Part shown: in pieces, positions 58,200 to 64,000 of the stretch
Layout: the number at the start of each line of letters is the position of its first letter
How positions within the stretch are numbered: position 1 is the first letter of the stretch
DNA from: Ischnura elegans
Taxonomy: Eukaryota > Arthropoda > Insecta > Odonata > Coenagrionidae
Reading direction: 5' to 3'
Assembly: GCF_921293095.1 (NCBI RefSeq)
Contig: NC_060251.1
Location: 66,109,585-66,173,584 of the forward strand
DNA: 64,000 nucleotides
Program-made: the position numbers and the translations under genes
Notes under the pieces: model-generated
The model's database searches: none
Told to the model about the DNA's origin: nothing
The model's input: the letters and a program-made list of their open reading frames with translations, nothing else

Positions 58200-59110
58200 C
58201 ATCTTGAGGTACATTTGTCGCCAGTCAGAGAAGTTAATCATTAGCACTCTAACATTATGTATTCTACATGTTCGCCGTGCTGTAAGTCCACCTATGCGGG
58301 CGTATGTTTTCATGCTAATTGCCTTTCACGAAATGTATCAAGGGAAAAATTCAAGCCAATATGTCAGCGTTGTATTATACTTTAATGAATTCAGTTTTTA
58401 TTCTTGGCATCGCTGGCGACGCGTCGTCAGAGTCACTTCGGTCTCGATTGCATGTTATCACTCTGGGAAGTGTCCCACCACTAAACATCTTCACGGTAGA
58501 TTATCGAGTCGGCTCCCCTCTTTTCCTTCGTATCCAGCATGCATTGGCTGGCATTGCGTGCAGTGCGATATCCCCGCCACCTCCCGGAAACATGGCTGAA
58601 GCATAACAATTGGACGAAAAGCTCACGAAACAGATGACACGCGGAAAAAAAGACGCGAAGTGCCGTCCGCCGCTGATGTTTTCGGTTATCCGGGAGACGG
58701 ACGTAGGGTTGGGGGTTTGTCTGACGTTGAGTGAAGCATTTAGCGCTAATGTCCCGCGTTCGAAACTCCTCTGGGCGGTGGATGAAGAAAAAACTGTGAC
58801 GGCCATGCTCGCCCGGTATCCTTCTTGGACCTATGCTTTTGTGTGCTCATGGCTTCCGCCGTTTGCTCGTGGTAACGTCGGTGAGACAAAGAAGAGCACC
58901 AATTACATCTCTTCCTCCTTCCCGCCCCACCAACCCGGGGATACGACGCTGATGACGTCGATTAAAGGAAGGGAGGGTAGGGTGCGAATCACCATCATCT
59001 TCCGGCACGCATGCGCAATTCGCCCTCAGGCGCCCACGAAAATTGTATATTAAGGGAGAGGCGGCGGGCGTAATTGTTTGAACCCCTCACTCGGGTAAAC
59101 ATTTTTTTCT
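58200..59110. other. GC-richer block, unassigned open frames
   Basis: From about 58400 to 59100 CpGs are frequent. Overlapping frames exist on both strands: 58610-59053 (+, 147 codons), 58319-58606 (+, 95) and 58501-58806 (-, 101). No domain, signal peptide or familiar motif is seen in any. TATATTAAG at 59046 could be a TATA-like element. Either a promoter-proximal island of a gene beyond the window or an unannotated lineage-specific exon is possible. Confidence 0.35.
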
Positions 59111-62084
59111 GCAACAGTTGTTTCCGTGACAGCCGAGAAGCAGAAATTGAATTGAAAACGTCTTCGGGATATAATTTTACATGACGTTTGGTCAATCTTT
59201 CCCACACATGTTCTATGTGCCTCCTGTCTCCTTCACTGCGACAAAAAAATGATAGCACGGATGTGTTTTGCATTCCAAGGATGACCACAAGCTTAGGTTT
59301 TATATAAAAACTAGGGATGAGTCCATTCCATTTATTGGCCTTACTTACAACGGTTCTTTATCTATGAACCAGAACAAGAGCCGAGGGCAAAAAGAATCCA
59401 TTCTGTAAATAATTTGCGCTGGACCCAATTTGAAAGCATTTCTTGACCACGATTTTCATTTCAAACATTGAGTAGAGTGATGTTGTGGAGTAAAATCACT
59501 TCTGTGACAGCTTGCTGTGCTATATTAGCCTAGTTTCATATTAATCTAGCGGGAGTCAATTACAGCCTTCAAAATTAAGCATTAGAAAGGAAACTCGTAA
59601 TTCAGATAAAATCGGAACCGAAAACAGAGGGCAAAAAAAGTGGAAACGACCCAAACTTTAAAAAACTTTGGTAGCAGCCCAAGAAGTATTTCTTGACTGC
59701 TATCAATTTATCTCTCATCTCTATTTCGTTTAAATCTGTCCTTTGGGCTTTTTAAATCGAGTGTCAGTTCTAACTATACTTCTAGTACTTATTTCTGTCG
59801 GTGGCAATTAGTCCAAGCTTTATTTACGTAAATTACCGGATTAGGGTGAATCAAGGGAAAGGTAATGGGATTAATCACTGTACCCATCTTTAGATAAATG
59901 ATGCCACTTTGTTAAAAAAATATATTATTATTCTTGTTGACGAATAGTTTACATTTGGGGTTAAAATAGAATGGCTTGACATAATTATTGCTTGAGAAAA
60001 TTATGTCCTTTGAGTTTCCTCATCTACTTAAAAGCAATTTTAAGATACCTAATTTACCCATACTGTTAACCATGTAATTTATTCACGTACTTGGGGAATG
60101 CTTCATGCATTGCATTTTTAAATTTTTAGCAAAATTAATCCCAGATGAAGGAGATGATATTATAGTATTGCTTGATCATTTTACATTATTCCATGACTTA
60201 TGAAAGAGCTATATCTCAGGCATTGGAAGTAGCGGAGTGATGACCATTGAGGTTTATATGTCCAATCCTATCATGCTTATCTATGTGAAAGTCGAATTTC
60301 ACAAATAAAAAAGTAACTAGTTTTGCTAAAGCAGATTAATGTCCTTAGTAACGCATGTTTTAACGCATGGCACGCGATGATGACACCGATTTGTGGAAGG
60401 GGGAAGAGGGGACTTCTTAGTCTCAACCTCGCCCGAATAAAGACATATATTGTTATTATTATTATTTGTCGAAGCATTTCTTACCGAAGACCTAAATCTG
60501 TAGAAGAAAACTAAATTTATGAAGTCTACTTATAGGCTAAGAGAAGGCATGTGGAAGGAGGTAAGACTATTTCCATAATTTCTGTTGATTTTCGAATATT
60601 TTTTATAATCAAGTCTTCTTGCCATTCCACTTTTGTTATTTTGTTAATTTTGACACAGCCGAAAATATTCTCCTGCTTTATTTTAAAGCCATATGACGTG
60701 CATTTATCTTTGGATCGGCCATCTCTTGCGACTCAACCTCATTGCTCTAATTCGTTTCGTCGATGATGGCAGATGTCACCCCTACGGGGAGTTGCCAAAG
60801 GGAAACAATGGCTCCTGAATGGCCAGTCTGGGGTGACTACTTACTGGTGGGCGTGACAGCCGCACAAAAGAGATGACCTGCCTATTGTCGCGAGAGGTCT
60901 TGTTTGCCCCTCCCCCCCAACCATGAGAGGCAGGGGTGCACCTGCCCTTAACGAGTCGGGACTCCAAAGGTGGATTTCTGATGGTACTGTCGCCTTGCGA
61001 GGCTTGTGGTAGTATGAATTGATGTGTATGCGACAGAATATGACCAGGAAACTAAATGGTGACAGGCAATACCTGGTCTAAAATAGACCTTGGCAGGAAA
61101 ATAACTTCCTCTTAATCATAGGCGGATTTGGGGGGGGTACGGGTGCATGTGCCCCCCCCAGACTTCTGCCTCAACGGCTGCGATTACGACCATCCCACTC
61201 AACTCTGTGACATTCTATCCGTCGTAGGTTATTTCTTTCTCCTCCGTGAGTTCATGTCTATGGAAATGCATATGTGAAAACAGGTTGCTAAACTCTGAGC
61301 TCTGCAGTCTTTCTCCAACCCTAACACCGATTGAAAATATATCTTCGCAGCAGAATGACACGATCGTTTGAATGGACTGGCTTTAATATCAATCAAGACA
61401 TTATGCCAAAAATAAACATCAATGAAGTCCTGGAAATCTTCAGTTGGAAACATAAAAGAACTGTCGTCATTATATATCTACCGATTCGATCGATAGATGT
61501 TTCTTCCTCATAGGAAAATCTACTAGGATTGGTAGAATATTAATTGCGTATGCTTGGTTTCGCTAATAGTGACGGTGCGGGACTCCTCGTCCCCTCCCTT
61601 CCTCCCCCGTCCTTCCCTGGGGGTGTCGTCGGGATCTCATCGCGGCGATGCCTCCAATCCTTTTTTCCTATCTGTCCTCCCCCTCTCGAGAGGCACGGGC
61701 GTATAAGTCTCAGACTTGGTTCCCGGTCCTCGTGAGCGTAACCTTTGCGGGGCCCGCCCTGGGACCCCCGAACCCACTGTCGTCATTATATATGTTACTT
61801 ATTACTATTTTCATATCAATAACTCTTAAATTAAAATATAGTGTATTTTGTACAGTAAATGTTGTATGTTTTTCCATTCCCAAATTTGAGAAGGCCGTTT
61901 GCTTACCAGACCCTTGTGCCCCCACCCGCCCCCAGTAACAAATCCTGGAACCCTTGTGCTAAATACTGTTTTGTATTTGTTTTTGTGTTGTATTGCTAAT
62001 TCAAAATTCAAGCTCCGTTAGCCTCTGGAAGAGTGAAGTCGTGAGTAATACAGAAGACTTGATTGTGATGGCACATCTTTGGAT
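59111..62084. other. Intergenic, GC/C-run repeat debris
   Basis: Mostly AT-rich. Patches with long G or C runs at 60905-60920, 61130-61160 and 61570-61780 look like eroded transposon ends, but no pairs can be matched. No gene is recognised. Confidence 0.4.
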
Positions 62085-62087
62085 TGA

Positions 62088-62157
62088 TTTCATCATCATC
62101 ATCATCATTAGTTAACCATCCTAAGATTGGTTTGACGCAGCTCTCCATTTCTCTCTC
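62088..62157 (-). mobile_element. LINE 3' tail, very short copy
   Basis: A (CAT)n run (62091-62107) is followed by CATCCTAAGATTGGTTTGAC and GCAGCTCTCCATTTCTCTCT. The same order is seen in the tail at 36281. Only the last ~70 bases of the LINE remain. Confidence 0.75.
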
Positions 62158-62576
62158 CTAACCGACTCCTCGGGATAATAATGTGATGGTTTCCCCTTGC
62201 CTTCCACATCGCAGTACTGCAGCCGTTAAAGTAAATGTTACCACGCCTGAAGTGAAATGAGTTTCGTTGTACTGACCACCGGGGTCTCCACCTTCGCTCA
62301 TATGAAGGAGACCTGCTGCCTTCTCCCCCCTGGGTGATGTGAGGCATAATTTTAGGCGGCCTCCCTTCGCCACGTCACGGCATCTTCACAGGTTTAATGT
62401 ATCATTTAGATGGCCTATCTTACCCAAGGACAGGCCCATACCACCTCGGAATGTCGCCGCTTTTTGTCCACGACTGCTTATTTGACAAGTAAACCCTCTT
62501 ATATCGCAGCTAACCTCTTTATCTAGAGGTTGACCCGCCAACTGCAACCCGGAGGAGGCACTTGGCAGGGCTGGGC
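62158..62576. other. GC-moderate stretch, probably repeat, unassigned
   Basis: The stretch has no stop-free frame with motifs beyond about 110 codons. Its composition differs from the AT-rich flanks and it follows a LINE tail directly, so it may be part of another repeat. Confidence 0.35.
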
Positions 62577-62750
62577 AGTATTTCAAATACAAGTATTTTA
62601 AAATACGTATTTGAAATACATTTGTATTTTGTGCTTGGTATTTCAAATACACGGCCTGAATGTATCTTGTATTTTGTATTTCAAATACAAATTTTTGGTA
62701 TTTTACTTTTCTAAAATACAAAATACATTTGTAAAATACTTTTGAAGTAG
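62577..62750. repeat. TATTTCAAATAC-rich repeat, hAT-like left end
   Basis: TATTTCAAATACA/TGTATTTGAAATAC words recur in both orientations over 170 bases. The left edge reads CAGGGCTGGGCAGTATTTC, similar to CAG-start ends of hAT MITEs. No right end or 8-bp duplication was found. The inverted words would make an extended hairpin. Confidence 0.55.
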
Positions 62751-63301
62751 CTTTGTAACACTATGCATTAAAACATTTACTGAAGTGGCATTGAGACTTA
62801 GCTCATCCCTAATAATTTGCAAAAGTTGTTTAATGCCTGGTATGGGTACGTTTTAGTGGCTGATGCTGAACTATACGTAAAATTTTGCTTGCATTTTGAC
62901 GACTTGGAGCGTAATAATAGCAATGTGTTAATGATGGTATGTTTCACCAGCAATTTTCATTAAAAACATTTTATTTCATCAGGCTCTAGGGTAAGCTATT
63001 CGTGGCCTAGGGGCTACGCAATGTCTAATCCAGATTCAAAATGAAGAATTTTCTCAAAATTAATGAAATTATTTAGGACATTGCGGAAACTTCTACCTTG
63101 CAAGAAAAAAATCAATCCAAGGAAAGTATATGATTTTCAACCAAGGTTAATCAAAAACTTGACATCACCACCTGATGCTGTTGAATTTTGAGACTTTTTT
63201 GTGTTGAAGAATAAATGCTCTTCAGATGTAAAAATCCTGTCTAGAAAGTTATTTAAGATTAAAATCTTGGAATGTGGTACCTCTAGCTCACAACGACAAT
63301 G
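62751..63301. other. AT-rich intergenic, nothing recognised
   Basis: No motif-bearing frame or repeat is seen between the TATTTCAAATAC repeat and the mariner-type element at 63304. Confidence 0.45.
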
Positions 63302-63303
63302 TA

Positions 63304-63847
63304 CAGGGTGTTTCAAAAAGGACTTTACAACTTTGAAAATTCATATAAATTTTATTAAACAAGGTACAGAGCTGGTTTTGGTGTTATTTTAAAGGAAAAA
63401 ACCAAGTTTTTTTTACCTTAAACTAAAGATGTTCTATGTGGCTTCCATTGGTTATTCTGCAGACATCCCATCGGTAGTCGATTTCTTCCCAGACTCTCAC
63501 TAGCATTTCAGGTGTAACTTGCTCAGCAGCAGCGTAAATTCTTGCTCTAAGTTCAGCTAGAGTGGCTGGCAAAGGAGGTACATTCACCATATCTTTTATG
63601 AAACCCCAGAAGAAAAAATCGAGTGGTGTCAGGTCTGGGGAACGGGGGGGCCATGCAATTGGCGCATCAGGGCCAATCCATTGACCTGGGAAACGGTCAT
63701 TTAGAAAATCCCGGACGTCAGTCAGATAGTGTGGTGGTGCGCCATCTCGCATAAAGAAAACATTTCGTTCCCGGTCATCCTCATCAATCTGTGGTATTAA
63801 AAATTGTTGCAACATTTCAGTTGTAAAGTCCTTTTTGAAACATCCTG
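63304..63847 (-). mobile_element. Mariner-type transposon, 544-bp deletion derivative
   Basis: The left end CAGGGTGTTTCAAAAAGGAC and the reverse-complemented right end CAGGATGTTTCAAAAAGGAC differ at one base, and the match goes on through TTTACAACT. Both ends are flanked by TA (63302-63303, 63848-63849), the Tc1/mariner target duplication. Inside is the C-terminal half of a transposase on the minus strand. The N-terminal half is gone, so the element is non-autonomous, but the ends look intact and could still be substrates for a related transposase. Confidence 0.92.
63423..63815 (-). pseudogene. Mariner-type transposase, C-terminal half
   Basis: The 130-codon frame holds FMRDGAPPHY (second catalytic D) and WPPRSPDLTPLDFFFWG (third catalytic position, D). 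I count 41 residues between these aspartates, the spacing of the DD41D (rosa-like) group of IS630/Tc1/mariner transposases; DD34D/E is the more common spacing. The helix-turn-helix region and first catalytic D are absent. The frame ends in GSHIEHL, a usual C-terminus for this insect group. It starts just inside the right terminal repeat, so the deletion removed everything between that end and the second D. No frameshift is seen in what is left. Confidence 0.88.
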
Positions 63848-63849
63848 TA

Positions 63850-64000
63850 TTACGTCTTCAATTTGTCTCCAATCAAAATATAAATTTCGGAACTCAATAA
63901 ATGAAATTTCTCGGAGTGGAAATTGGAAGTTGTCAGCTATTTCAATGACAAGAACAAATCGCTGTCGAGTTTACAAAATTATCCGAATATTAAGAAAATG
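63850..64000. other. AT-rich window end
   Basis: Non-coding flank after the mariner-type element. Nothing recognised. Confidence 0.4.

Overview
The window looks like repeat-rich nuclear DNA from an arthropod, most likely an insect with a large genome. It is AT-rich and has very few open frames, one intron-containing protein gene, and many remnants of animal transposons: CR1-type and other endonuclease-bearing LINEs, tRNA-derived SINEs, hAT, mariner-type and PIF/Harbinger-like elements. I see no bacterial operons, rRNA, functional tRNA genes or CRISPR arrays. The species cannot be fixed by reading alone.

The only convincing host gene is at 52400-57614 (+). It has four coding exons (52400-52828, 53612-53898, 54767-54959, 56859-57614) that join in frame to give 554 residues. 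The product is a four-pass tetraspanin of the peripherin-2/ROM1 group, shown by the CCG, SCC..PC and GC cysteine pattern of the large extracellular loop. It differs from a textbook tetraspanin in having a loop of about 60 residues between TM2 and TM3 and a charged, Ser/Lys/Pro-rich cytoplasmic tail of about 240 residues. Poly(A) signals follow at 57620 and 58023-58039.

Layout. 1-8.5 kb: tRNA-like SINE remnants, a CR1 3' fragment, a cluster of LINE 3' tails (3.2-4.8 kb) holding a hAT MITE with an exact 8-bp target duplication, and a ~165-bp tandem array (7.9-8.5 kb). 9.6-10.3 kb: a second hAT-type element with an exact 8-bp duplication. 11-18 kb: local duplications, a SINE, a GC-richer block and a Harbinger-like MITE (17594-17819). 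19-21 kb: a CR1 fragment split by a SINE, then a defective hAT element that still encodes part of the transposase dimerisation domain. 21-36 kb: mostly unremarkable, with a near-perfect hairpin (27107-27177) and a 160-bp repeat pair around 27.4/28.1 kb. 36-50 kb: LINE fragments, paired SINE modules, an internally deleted LINE endonuclease and a degraded CR1 reverse transcriptase. 52-58 kb: the tetraspanin gene, whose intron 2 is mostly a 444-bp foldback element plus a duplicated segment. 58-64 kb: a GC-richer block, more repeat pieces, and a complete-ended mariner-type deletion derivative (63304-63847).

No multi-gene system is visible. The items most worth following are the unusual peripherin-like protein, the intron-2 foldback element beside a splice donor, the 71-nt hairpin, and the set of transposons whose ends and target duplications can be read to the base.
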